A stretch of 43,925 nt of DNA from positions 1-43,925 of the forward strand of contig JAIYCY010000019.1 in NCBI GenBank assembly GCA_027487775.1. Reading direction: 5' to 3'. Position numbers and translations under genes: made by a program. This document shows, piece after piece, positions 8,376 to 16,075 of the stretch. The number at the start of each line of letters is the position of its first letter. The stretch's first letter is position 1. The stretch is from Planctomycetaceae bacterium. Its GTDB lineage: Bacteria; Planctomycetota; Phycisphaerae; Tepidisphaerales; Tepidisphaeraceae. Below the pieces are notes generated by a model, which was not told the DNA's origin, made no database searches, and saw only the letters and a list, made by a program, of their open reading frames with translations.

Positions 8376-8407
8376 GTTTGAGCTAACAACAGTTTGAGCT
8401 AACAACA
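8376..8407 (+). repeat. Perfect 16-bp tandem duplication upstream of rplX
   Basis: GTTTGAGCTAACAACA occurs twice in a row (8376-8391 and 8392-8407) and ends 9 bp before the rplX ATG. It looks like a recent duplication in the leader and could alter initiation-region folding. Confidence 0.9.
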
Positions 8408-8416
8408 AGAGTCATC

Positions 8417-8758
8417 ATGGCTGCACGAATCAAATTAGGCGACCTCGTACAAGTGATCACCGGCCGCGACAAGGGTCAGGTCGGTCGCGTTCTGTCGGTC
8501 CTCCATAAGGAGGAGCGTGTTGTGGTTGAAGGCGTGAATCGCATCACCAAGCACGTCAAGCCGAGCCAGCGTAATCCACAGGGCGGTCGTGTGCAGGTGA
8601 ATGCTTCGATTCACATGAGCAACGTGTTGCCGGTGGATCCCTCGACCGGTAAGGGCACTCGGGTGCGGTTCGAAGATCGTAGCGGTGTGAAGCATCGCGT
8701 GGCGGTCAAGAGCGGAACGAGCCTGGGCGAGATCAAGCGTCCGAAGAAGGCATCGTGA
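8417..8758 (+). CDS. rplX: 50S ribosomal protein L24
   Basis: Assembly initiator of the 50S subunit. The 113-residue product has the N-terminal KOW motif ('KLGDLVQVITGRDKGQVGRV'), then 'VVVEGVNRITKHVKPSQRNPQGG' region (residues about 36-57) and the C-terminal 'SGVKHRVAVKSG'. Length is within the bacterial range. The start is the ATG directly after a perfect tandem duplication of 16 bp, so the leader has recently changed. Confidence 0.95.
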   Translation: MAARIKLGDLVQVITGRDKGQVGRVLSVLHKEERVVVEGVNRITKHVKPSQRNPQGGRVQVNASIHMSNVLPVDPSTGKGTRVRFEDRSGVKHRVAVKSGTSLGEIKRPKKAS

Positions 8759-8886
8759 CGAACGGTTCGATGATTGTCCCGATGGAACGGGTCTTGGTGG
8801 AGATATCAGTTGTTGGGATTGGTCAGTCGAAGTGGAAGCAAGTAGAAGTGAAAGCAAGTATCGGAAACAGAAAGTGAAGCTGGAAC

Positions 8887-9591
8887 ATGGCTAAGGAAAA
8901 GCAAAACAAGGGCAAGCCGAGCGAAGAGGAAATCGCCGCCCGGAAGGCTGCTGGCAAGGCGGACAAGGCCGCCCGCGCTGAGAAGAGCGCTGCTGCGGAC
9001 GCGACCGCATCTGAGATTCCGCCGGCACGTCTTCGGCTCGCCTACAACGAGAAGATCATTCCTGCCTTGAGCGAGAAGTTCGGCTTTAAGAATAAGCTGG
9101 CGGTCCCGAAGCTGGAAAAGATCGTCATAAGCATGGGCGTCGGCAAGTTCGCAACTGCCGGCGGGGAAGGCAAGGCCAAGATCGACCGCGTCGAACAGGA
9201 GCTGACCGCCATCGCGGGCCAGAAGCCTGTTCGCTGCCGTGCGAAGAAGGCGGTCGCTAACTTCAAGGTTCGCCAGGGCATGGAGACCGGCCTGAAGGTG
9301 ACGCTCCGCGGCCAGCGGATGTATGAGTTTCTTGATCGTCTCATCACGCTCGCCATCCCGCGCGTGAAGGACTTCCGCGGATTGAACCCGAATGCGTTCG
9401 ATAAGGACGGCAACTACAACTTCGGATTCAACGAACAGACCGTATTCCCTGAAGTCGACGGAGCGACCGTGACCTTCCAGCAGGGCATGAACATCACGAT
9501 GGTGACGACCGCCCGCAAGATTTCACACGGCCGCGAGCTGCTCCGTCAGTTCGGCATGCCGTTTAAGACTGACGTGAAAGAGCGTGATTGA
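8887..9591 (+). CDS. rplE: 50S ribosomal protein L5 with N-terminal extension
   Basis: Binds 5S rRNA and the P-site tRNA region. The family core spans about residues 48-234 ('RLRLAYNEKIIPALSEKFGF', 'KLEKIVISMGVG', 'GQKPVRCRAKKAVANFKVRQG', 'GLKVTLRGQRMYEFLDRLI', 'FNEQTVFPEV'). At 234 residues it is about 50 longer than usual L5 (about 180). The extra part (residues 1-47) is Lys/Ala/Glu-rich, starting 'MAKEKQNKGKPSEEE', and is predicted to be helical or disordered. No internal ATG is available at the core start, so the extension appears genuine. Confidence 0.95.
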   Translation: MAKEKQNKGKPSEEEIAARKAAGKADKAARAEKSAAADATASEIPPARLRLAYNEKIIPALSEKFGFKNKLAVPKLEKIVISMGVGKFATAGGEGKAKIDRVEQELTAIAGQKPVRCRAKKAVANFKVRQGMETGLKVTLRGQRMYEFLDRLITLAIPRVKDFRGLNPNAFDKDGNYNFGFNEQTVFPEVDGATVTFQQGMNITMVTTARKISHGRELLRQFGMPFKTDVKERD

Positions 9592-9603
9592 TACGAAGAG
9601 CGC

Positions 9604-9649
9604 ATCGATCGCATAAGAATCGATCACATAAGAATCGATCAACATAAGA
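9604..9649 (+). repeat. Three 15-16-bp tandem repeats between rplE and rpsN
   Basis: ATCGATCGCATAAGA (9604-9618), ATCGATCACATAAGA (9619-9633) and ATCGATCAACATAAGA (9634-9649) follow each other 12 bp after rplE. Units differ by single changes. Confidence 0.85.
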
Positions 9650-9720
9650 GATGACAGAAACCTGTTGCGGAAACCGAATTACTGACCCTGAATCACTGCA
9701 CACAATCGCCCGAGATCATC

Positions 9721-9990
9721 ATGAGCACACAAGCCTGGATTGCGAAACAGAAGAAGCGAGAGCACCTCGTAAAGAAGTACGCTGAGCTTCGAAAGAAGCT
9801 GAAGGCGGAGAAGAACTATGCCGCCCTCGCGGAGCTTCCTCGTGACAGCAGCCCGACGCGTAGTCGTCGTCGCTGTGAGCTGTCGGGTCGTTCGCGTGGT
9901 GTGTTGCGAAAGTTCCGTATCTCGCGGCACATGCTCCGGGAAATGGCGCTCAAGGGATTGATTCCCGGCCTGAAGAAGGCGAGCTGGTAA
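9721..9990 (+). CDS. rpsN: 30S ribosomal protein S14 (zinc-independent type)
   Basis: Late-assembling 30S head protein. The 89-residue product has '[20 protein letters not shown]' at the N-terminus and '[21 protein letters not shown]' in the second half. The CxxC zinc ribbon of the short S14 type is absent (one Cys only), and the length fits the long, zinc-independent form. Its leader ends with the same 'GAGATCATC' as rpsC directly before the ATG. Confidence 0.95.
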   Translation: MSTQAWIAKQKKREHLVKKYAELRKKLKAEKNYAALAELPRDSSPTRSRRRCELSGRSRGVLRKFRISRHMLREMALKGLIPGLKKASW

Positions 9991-10072
9991 GTCGGATTGA
10001 TTTGACTTGAAGAACGCAGAATTGAGACGTGGCTTGTAGTTGGATAGCGGCACCTTTTACTTTCGATAAGCA

Positions 10073-10471
10073 ATGAACAATCAAGACCCCATCGCGGACA
10101 TGCTCACCCGGATCCGGAATGCCAATCGCACCGGCCGTAAGACGGTGAACGTGCTGAACAGCAAGATCTGCCGCGGGATCGCGCAGGTTCTTTCGGACGA
10201 AGGCTACATCGACGGATTCGACTTGGTCGAAGACGGTCGTCAGGGCCTGATCCGCATTCGTCTCCGGTATGCCCTCGACGGCGACAAGGTGATCCATGAG
10301 ATCGTGCGTATCAGCAAGCCCGGTCGACGAATCTACAAGCCTGTTGAGGCGCTTCCGAATGTGATGAACGGCCTGGGCATTGCGGTGGTGTCGACGAGCA
10401 AGGGCGTGATGAGTGATCGTCGTGCCCGCGAAGCCAACGTTGGCGGTGAGTTGTTGTGTGTTGTCAACTAA
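10073..10471 (+). CDS. rpsH: 30S ribosomal protein S8
   Basis: Primary 16S rRNA binder in the platform; in E. coli it represses the spc operon. The 132-residue product has 'DPIADMLTRIRNANRTGRKTV' at the N-terminus and 'VISKPGRRIY'-type and 'GIAVVSTSKGVMSDRRAREAN' blocks at the C-terminus, normal for S8. Start is ATG at 10073 with no clear ribosome-binding site. A 148-bp spacer with palindromic text follows. Confidence 0.96.
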   Translation: MNNQDPIADMLTRIRNANRTGRKTVNVLNSKICRGIAQVLSDEGYIDGFDLVEDGRQGLIRIRLRYALDGDKVIHEIVRISKPGRRIYKPVEALPNVMNGLGIAVVSTSKGVMSDRRAREANVGGELLCVVN

Positions 10472-10488
10472 ATCTGCCCGCGTGATCT

Positions 10489-10516
10489 AATCAGCTGATT
10501 GATCGGCTGATCGATG
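10489..10516. repeat. Palindromic segment between rpsH and rplF
   Basis: AATCAGCTGATT (10489-10500) is a perfect 12-bp palindrome, followed directly by a related GATCGGCTGATCGATGAG stretch. It could be an operator or RNA hairpin in the long rpsH-rplF spacer; nothing ties it to a factor. Confidence 0.45.
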
Positions 10517-10619
10517 AGCGAGACAGGCTGCTGGAAGAATGCCGTCGGTAGTGCAGATGTCAGGAACGACGAGTGAGTGGATGTTGGTTTAGGAACGCGA
10601 AACAAAAGAAGAGTGCAAC

Positions 10620-11186
10620 ATGAGTCGAATCGCTAAAAAACCCCTTCCGCTGATCGCCGGTGCAAAGGTCAGCATCAGCGGGCAGAACGTGAACGTTGAA
10701 GGCAAGCAGGGCAAGCTCGCGCTTGCGGTTCATCCGTTGATCGAGGTGAAACTCGAAGGTTCGGAATTGATCGTGAATCGCCGCAGCGAAGAGCGTCTGG
10801 CGCGTGCGTTGCATGGCACGACTTGGCGTTTGCTCAGCAACATGATGGTCGGCGTGACTGCCGGCTATACCAAGACGCTCGAGATGCGTGGCGTTGGTTA
10901 CAAGGCCGAGCTGAAGGGCAAGAATCTTGTTCTGAGCGTTGGTTTTGCCAATCAGATCACCAAGGCCGTTCCGAGCAACCTGACGGTCGCCGTCCAGCCC
11001 GGCGGTGGTGATGTGGCTAACAGGATTGTGATCAGCGGTTCCGACAAGCAGGCGGTCGGCGCGTTCGCGTCTGACGTTCGCAAGGTTCGCAAGCCCGAGC
11101 CGTACAAAGGCAAGGGCATTCGCTATGAAGGCGAAGCCGTCAAGATCAAGCCCGGTAAGGCGTTCGCGGGCGCTGGCTCGAAGTAA
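10620..11186 (+). CDS. rplF: 50S ribosomal protein L6
   Basis: Located near the factor-binding site of the 50S subunit. The 188-residue product begins 'MSRIAKKPLPLIAGAKVSIS' and has the duplicated L6 fold, with 'TTWRLLSNMMVGVTAGYTKTLE' in the first half and 'RKPEPYKGKGIRYEGEAVKIK' in the C-terminal signature. Length is normal. It lies 148 bp after rpsH and 217 bp before rplR. Confidence 0.96.
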   Translation: MSRIAKKPLPLIAGAKVSISGQNVNVEGKQGKLALAVHPLIEVKLEGSELIVNRRSEERLARALHGTTWRLLSNMMVGVTAGYTKTLEMRGVGYKAELKGKNLVLSVGFANQITKAVPSNLTVAVQPGGGDVANRIVISGSDKQAVGAFASDVRKVRKPEPYKGKGIRYEGEAVKIKPGKAFAGAGSK

Positions 11187-11338
11187 GAACGATGTGTTAG
11201 GAGTTCATGTCGGCTTTGTGTTCAGTCTGGCAGTCGTACGTGCCGCCTGAGCAGAGTCATTCAGAACGGGTTGCGTGAGTCGGATCGGATTGTGGAGAAA
11301 TGGAAACTTGGAGATGGGACGTTTCGGGTGAAAGCCCG

Positions 11339-11352
11339 CGGGCGAGTGCCCG
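11339..11352 (+). promoter_or_regulatory. Small GC hairpin in the rplR leader
   Basis: CGGGC (11339-11343) and GCCCG (11348-11352) flank a GAGT loop, about 50 bp before the rplR ATG in a 217-bp spacer. It is a short but GC-pure stem and could be a leader structure. Low certainty. Confidence 0.25.
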
Positions 11353-11403
11353 GTTCAACAGGCCAGCCGAACAGTAGCCGGCGGCATGAAAGGTTGATGA
11401 GAG

Positions 11404-11769
11404 ATGTCGGATAAGCAACAAGGTAAGGCCAAGCGACTGCTTCGCCGCAAGTATGGGATTCGCAAGACGCTGAACGGCACGAGTGATCGTCCGCGCTTGT
11501 CTGTCTATCGTTCTGAGAAGCACATTTATGCTCAGGTGATCGACGACATGGCCGGTCGGACGCTGGTATCGGCATCGAGTGCGGAGAAGGAGCTTGGCCT
11601 GAAGCACGGCGGGAACGTCGCGGCGGCGAAGGCGGTTGGTGCTTCGATCGCCAGCCGAGCGAAGTCCGCGGGCGTTTCGAAGGTCGCGTTCGACCGTAAC
11701 GGTCGAGTGTATCATGGTCGTGTGAAGGCCCTGGCGGATGCCGCCCGTGAGGCGGGCCTGCAATTTTAA
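11404..11769 (+). CDS. rplR: 50S ribosomal protein L18
   Basis: 5S rRNA-binding protein of the central protuberance. The 121-residue product has an N-terminal basic segment ('[19 protein letters not shown]'), '[20 protein letters not shown]', '[21 protein letters not shown]' and the closing '[19 protein letters not shown]'. Length is normal. The long leader (217 bp) is unusual for an internal gene and holds a short GC hairpin. Confidence 0.96.
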   Translation: MSDKQQGKAKRLLRRKYGIRKTLNGTSDRPRLSVYRSEKHIYAQVIDDMAGRTLVSASSAEKELGLKHGGNVAAAKAVGASIASRAKSAGVSKVAFDRNGRVYHGRVKALADAAREAGLQF

Positions 11770-11865
11770 ACTGAATGAAGCCGGTTGAGACCGGATGTGG
11801 GATTGAGCTTTGAATAGACTTGTATTAGTGATTTGGCGAGTGCGAAGAATCGCCGCTCGAATGCA

Positions 11866-11945
11866 GAAGTGAAGAAGTGAAGAAGTGAAGAAGTGAAGAA
11901 GTGAAGAAGTGAAGAAGTGAAGAAGTGAAGAAGTGAAGAAGTGAA
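11866..11945 (+). repeat. Ten perfect tandem copies of GAAGTGAA upstream of rpsE
   Basis: The 8-bp unit GAAGTGAA is repeated exactly ten times (80 bp) and ends 34 bp before the rpsE ATG. The array is purine-rich on the coding strand and contains no stop-free design purpose that can be seen. Such 8-bp arrays can change copy number by slippage. Confidence 0.97.
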
Positions 11946-11979
11946 TTGAGTAACGAATCACGCAACAGAGATTGAAAAC

Positions 11980-12687
11980 ATGAGCCAAGAGAACACCGAA
12001 CCGACTCCTGCCCCCGCCGATGCTCCTGAGGCTGCGGCCGACGCGACCGTATCCGCCCCAGCTGTGGAGGGCGTTTCGACTGAAGCGCCTGCCGCAGGTG
12101 AGCGTGGGCGAGGCGGACGTGATGGAGGTCGCGAGGGCGGTCGTGATGGTCGCGGTGGCGGACGTGGTCGCGGCCAGCGTCGCGATGATCGCGGCGCTGA
12201 CGAGAGCGGCTTTGAGTCGTCCGTCATCCGAATCTATCGATGCTCGAAGGTGGTCAAGGGTGGTCGAACGTTCAGCTTCGGCGCTCTGGTCGTTGCAGGC
12301 GATCGCAAGGGTCAGGTTGGCATCGGTTACGGCAAGGCGAATGAGGTTCCGCAGGCCGTTGAGAAGGCGACCAAGGAAGCGCGTCGTTCGCTGGTGAAAG
12401 TTCCGCTGGTCGGTACGACGATCCCACACCTGACCAAGGGCAAGACGGGGTCGAGCGCTGTGACGCTGGTTCCGGCCCGTCCGGGTACGGGCGTGACGGC
12501 GGGCAAGAGCGTGCGTGCGATGCTTGAGCTTGCGGGCGTGACCGACATCCTGAGCAAGGCGTATGGCTCGACCAGCCCGAAGAACCTCGCAAAGGCGACC
12601 ATCGACGCGCTCAGCCGACTTCGCTCGGCGGAGCACGTGTCCGGCTCGCGAAAGGTTCAGCTGGCCGAGAAAGCCGGCAAGATTTGA
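11980..12687 (+). CDS. rpsE: 30S ribosomal protein S5 with Arg/Gly-rich N-terminal extension
   Basis: Part of the mRNA entry site and decoding accuracy region. The S5 core lies at residues about 76-235: 'FESSVIRIYRCSKVVKGGRT', 'DRKGQVGIGYGKANEVPQAV', 'GTTIPHLTKGKTGSSAV' and 'AGVTDILSKAYGSTSPKN'. The first 75 residues are an extra domain: an acidic Ala/Pro-rich part (1-43) followed by RG/RGG-type repeats (about 44-70, 'GERGRGGRDGGREGG' and onward). Family members are about 165 residues, so 235 is long. An eightfold-periodic repeat array ends 34 bp upstream. rpmD does not follow. Confidence 0.96.
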   Translation: MSQENTEPTPAPADAPEAAADATVSAPAVEGVSTEAPAAGERGRGGRDGGREGGRDGRGGGRGRGQRRDDRGADESGFESSVIRIYRCSKVVKGGRTFSFGALVVAGDRKGQVGIGYGKANEVPQAVEKATKEARRSLVKVPLVGTTIPHLTKGKTGSSAVTLVPARPGTGVTAGKSVRAMLELAGVTDILSKAYGSTSPKNLAKATIDALSRLRSAEHVSGSRKVQLAEKAGKI

Positions 12688-12876
12688 TTGTCAGTCGTGA
12701 GGATCGAGTCGACGAAGATGGTGATGCCCGGGAAGTGAAGTCGTAGGTTTGATGCCGGGCCTTTGATTGCGAGTTGTTTGAGATTAGTAGCAGCGATCGA
12801 CGTGAGGATTCGCTGTTGAAGTTTGGCAGCGAGTTCAACGTACGAATCGGTAAAGAGACCGAAGAGCGAGATCAAC

Positions 12877-13392
12877 ATGAGCAGCATTCACACGATTACC
12901 GCGCTTGCAGGTGCCCACAAGCGTTCCAAGCGTAAAGGGCGAGGCGATTCCAGCGGCAAGGGAAAGACCGCCGGTCGAGGCACCAAGGGTTCCAAGGCCC
13001 GCGTCGGCACATACATCCGTCGTGGCTACGAAGGTGGTCAGACGGAAGTGTATCGCCGCTTCCCCAAGCGTGGATTCAGCAACTTCCTCTTTGCCAATCG
13101 GTTTCACGTCGTCAACCTCGCCGACCTCGAAGCGCATTTCGATGCCGGCACGACGATCGATGCGACGGCGCTTCATGAGAAGGGCCTGATCCCTGATCTG
13201 AAGCTCCCGGTTAAGATCCTGGCATTCGGCGAGTTGAAGAAGAAGCTCACGGTGCAGGCTGGCTGGTACAGCAAGACTGCCCACGATGCCGTCACCAAGG
13301 CGGGCGGATCGGCTCAAAACGACGAGGGCAAGCCTTTTGAGTTCCCGAAGCCGAAGAAGAAGTTCGAGAAGCGTGAACCGGCGAAGAAGTGA
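12877..13392 (+). CDS. rplO: 50S ribosomal protein L15
   Basis: Late-assembly 50S protein. The 171-residue product has the Gly/Lys-rich N-terminal arm ('GAHKRSKRKGRGDSSGKGKT', 'GRGTKGSKARVG') and 'GYEGGQTEVYRRFPKRGFSN', then the globular domain. The C-terminal 25 residues are strongly basic ('PKPKKKFEKREPAKK') and longer than average. ATG at 12877 is the family start. It follows rpsE directly with no L30 gene between them, and precedes secY by 391 bp. Confidence 0.95.
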   Translation: MSSIHTITALAGAHKRSKRKGRGDSSGKGKTAGRGTKGSKARVGTYIRRGYEGGQTEVYRRFPKRGFSNFLFANRFHVVNLADLEAHFDAGTTIDATALHEKGLIPDLKLPVKILAFGELKKKLTVQAGWYSKTAHDAVTKAGGSAQNDEGKPFEFPKPKKKFEKREPAKK

Positions 13393-13783
13393 ACGTCGGT
13401 TGGCGTGATCTTGTCTTGCGGGTCGGTCGATCGCATCGCGTCGACCAGATGACGTGGATCACGGTTTGAGTGTGTTCAGCATCATTGCGTTGAGATTTGA
13501 ATCTGATTCGAACTCGTGAATCTTGAAGGAAATCGAACCCGGGCAGGGCACTGAGACAAGGCATCTCGGAGCTTTGCCCGGCTGTCTTGATGCGAAGCGG
13601 ATTCACGAAGAGCAAAACAAAAAGAGTGGGCTGCGGACGTGTAAGTTTTCGGCAATTGCGTATGCTCGTGAAAGCCGAGGTCAGCAGTCTGGCAAATTCA
13701 CGATCGTGAATGATCGGCTGTGAGCGAGTCCTGTTGGATCGATCAAGAGACCAAGACAATCTTTAGCCTCGAGTCATCGAAGC
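13393..13783 (+). other. 391-bp spacer between rplO and secY
   Basis: No adk, rpmJ or other expected small gene is recognisable. A 66-codon open frame from a TTG at 13523 resembles nothing and has no ribosome-binding site. The spacer contains a perfect 16-bp palindrome at 13696-13711. It could carry a separate secY promoter, but no convincing -35/-10 pair is seen. Confidence 0.6.
13696..13711. promoter_or_regulatory. Perfect 16-bp palindrome upstream of secY
   Basis: ATTCACGATCGTGAAT is a perfect palindrome ending 72 bp before the secY ATG. Its symmetric half-sites fit a dimeric regulator's operator; a protein is not suggested by the context. Confidence 0.45.
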
Positions 13784-15172
13784 ATGTTCAAGACTTTCAT
13801 CAACGTTTTCAAAGTTGCCGATCTGCGGAAGAAGATCCTCTTCACGCTTTTCCTGCTGGCGATTTACCGGATCGGATTTTCGATTCCGCTTCCCGGTGTC
13901 GATCAGGCGGGCTACATCGAAGCGATGAAGAACATGCAGGAGGAAGGCTCGGCCGCAAGTCGTCTTGCGAGCTATGTGTCGATCTTCTCCGGCGGGAGTA
14001 TCAGTCAGTCGACGATCTTCGGCCTTGGATTGATGCCGTACATTTCGGCGTCGATCATCTTTCAGCTATTGACGACCGTCGTGCCGACGCTCGAGAAGCT
14101 TCAGAAAGAGGGTGAGTCGGGGCGGCGAAAGATTCAAGAGTGGAGCCGCTACGCGACGGTGGGTCTTGCGATCGTTCAGGGCTGGATGTGGCTGGCGACG
14201 ATCCAGGGTCAGGGTTACGTCTACGGCACGTTTGCAGGCACGACGCTCTGGTGGTTTACCAGCTTAACGATTCTGGTGACCGGCTCACTTTTCTTGATGT
14301 GGCTCGGCGAGCAGATCGATGAGTACGGCCTTGGAAACGGAATCTCGCTGCTGATCATGGCGGGTATCCTGAGTCAGCTGGTGCCGACGATAGGTCAGGT
14401 CGTGCAGATGTTCGGCTCGGGGCCCGATGCGGGCATGACGACTGGCGACATCATCTTCTTGATCTGTTCGTTCCTGCTGGTGACCGGCTTTGCGATCCTG
14501 ATTACGCAGGCACAGAGACGCATTCCGATTCAGCAACAGAAGTTCTCGCGCGGTCGTCGCGTGTACGGCGGGCAGAAGCAGTTCCTCCCGTTGCGAGTGA
14601 ATCACGGCGGTGTGATGCCGGTTATCTTCGCACAGTCGTTGATGCTGTTTCCGGGCGTGGTATTCGATGCGTTGAAGACCGCAAGTGCTCCGGCAGGCGG
14701 CGCGACGTCGAGCGGATTCAACCAGGCCATGAGTTGGCTCAGCGGTCAGTTCGCCTACGGGAATCTGCTCTTTGCGTTGACGGAAATCGCGCTGATTTAT
14801 TTCTTTGCCTACTTCTGGACAACGGTCCAGTTCAATCCGAAGGAAATTTCCAATCAGCTCAAGGATTACGGCAGCTTCATCCCGGGGATTCGGCCGGGAC
14901 CGCGTACGGCGGACTATCTTCAGGGCGTGATGCGTCGGATCACGTTCGTTGGTGCGGGCTTCTTGTGTCTGATTGCAGTCCTGCCAACCGTGATCAGCAA
15001 CGCGATGAACATCCCGATGACCATCACCAGCTTCCTAGGTGGAACGGGATTGCTGATCGTCATCAGCGTGGCGCTCGACATGGTCCAGCGCATCGAAGCG
15101 AATCTGATGATGCGCAACTACGGCGGATTCCTTGGCAGCGAAGGCGGACGTATTCGCGGTCGGAACGGCTGA
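13784..15172 (+). CDS. secY: Protein translocase subunit SecY
   Basis: Forms the channel of the SecYEG translocon in the inner membrane. The 462-residue product has ten hydrophobic segments and SecY blocks: 'DLRKKILFTLFLLAIYRIGF' near the N-terminus, 'GLGLMPYISASIIFQLL' (TM2), 'EYGLGNGISLLIMAGI', 'RRIPIQQQKFSRGRRVYGG' (cytoplasmic loop with basic residues), and 'NPKEISNQLKDYGSFIPGIR'. It ends with 'MRNYGGFL', as expected. It follows L15 as in most bacteria; map is next after 63 bp without adk. Confidence 0.97.
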   Translation: MFKTFINVFKVADLRKKILFTLFLLAIYRIGFSIPLPGVDQAGYIEAMKNMQEEGSAASRLASYVSIFSGGSISQSTIFGLGLMPYISASIIFQLLTTVVPTLEKLQKEGESGRRKIQEWSRYATVGLAIVQGWMWLATIQGQGYVYGTFAGTTLWWFTSLTILVTGSLFLMWLGEQIDEYGLGNGISLLIMAGILSQLVPTIGQVVQMFGSGPDAGMTTGDIIFLICSFLLVTGFAILITQAQRRIPIQQQKFSRGRRVYGGQKQFLPLRVNHGGVMPVIFAQSLMLFPGVVFDALKTASAPAGGATSSGFNQAMSWLSGQFAYGNLLFALTEIALIYFFAYFWTTVQFNPKEISNQLKDYGSFIPGIRPGPRTADYLQGVMRRITFVGAGFLCLIAVLPTVISNAMNIPMTITSFLGGTGLLIVISVALDMVQRIEANLMMRNYGGFLGSEGGRIRGRNG

Positions 15173-15235
15173 TGCTGGGAATGTCTGTGGATGGAATCGG
15201 AATCAGGGTTGAACGTCTCACTGAAACTGTAGCGC

Positions 15236-16030
15236 ATGCCCGTCATCCTCAAATCCCGGCGTGAGATCGAGATGATGCGGCAGGCGGGTCGTATTGCCTA
15301 CGACATTTTGCAAAAGATGAAGGCTTCTGTCCGCGTGGGCGTGACGACAGCGGAACTCAACGAGATCGCGCGGGTGGAACTCGCCCGCGTCGGCGCGATC
15401 GCGACGAGCAAGAATTATCCGACCTACAAGCCGGGCGAAGGTTATCCCGCCGAGACGTGCATCAGCGTCAACGAGGCTGTCGTTCACGGCATTCCCGATC
15501 ACCGAGCGCTCCGCGAGGGCGACATCGTCACCCTTGACATGGCATTGCAGTATGAGGGCTATTGTGCCGACACGGCGGTGACGGTTCCGGTTGGTGCAAT
15601 TTCTTCGCGCAACACGCAACTGCTCGATGTGACGAAGGAAGCGCTGGAACTTGCGATTCGTCAGATTCGACCGGGTGTGAAGTGGTCGGACATTGCACGG
15701 CAAATGCAGAATCTCGTCGAAGCGCAGCAGTTCGAGGTTGTCCGTGAGTTTGTGGGACATGGCGTGGGTCGATCGATGCACGAAGACCCCAAGGTCGCCA
15801 ACTTCGTGAACGGTGAGCAGCTTCGATATGACTTCAAGCTTCGTCCGGGGATGACGTTCGCGGTGGAGCCGATGGTGGTGACCGGGCGGCGTGAAGTGAA
15901 GGTGCTGGCCGACGAGTGGACGGTGGTGACCGCCGACGGCAAGCCCGCATGTCATTTCGAGCACACGATAGCGGTGACGGAGAACGGCGCGGACGTACTG
16001 ACCGACGGGCGCGAGCCTTGGGGACTTTGA
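15236..16030 (+). CDS. map: Type I methionine aminopeptidase
   Basis: Removes the N-terminal methionine from nascent proteins in the cytosol. The 264-residue product has the pita-bread fold with all metal ligands in place: Asp101 ('VTLDMALQ'), Asp112 ('CADTAVT'), His175 ('VGHGVGRSMHEDP'), Glu211 ('AVEPM') and Glu242 ('HFEHT'), plus catalytic His84 ('VVHGIP'). These align closely with E. coli MAP spacing. The gene lies 63 bp after secY, so it is probably the last gene of the spc unit; infA and the alpha-operon genes do not follow. Confidence 0.97.
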   Translation: MPVILKSRREIEMMRQAGRIAYDILQKMKASVRVGVTTAELNEIARVELARVGAIATSKNYPTYKPGEGYPAETCISVNEAVVHGIPDHRALREGDIVTLDMALQYEGYCADTAVTVPVGAISSRNTQLLDVTKEALELAIRQIRPGVKWSDIARQMQNLVEAQQFEVVREFVGHGVGRSMHEDPKVANFVNGEQLRYDFKLRPGMTFAVEPMVVTGRREVKVLADEWTVVTADGKPACHFEHTIAVTENGADVLTDGREPWGL

Positions 16031-16075
16031 CACTCGCAAGCTGCACGAGAGGTCACACAAGCGAGAGGTCATTCA

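Noticed and set aside
11257..12636. 459-codon antisense frame across rplR-rpsE
   Set aside because: It is the shadow of real ribosomal genes in a GC-rich region, and contains the translated 8-bp repeat; no family resemblance.
13523..13723. 66-codon frame before secY
   Set aside because: TTG start, no ribosome-binding site, no resemblance to adk, rpmJ or infA.
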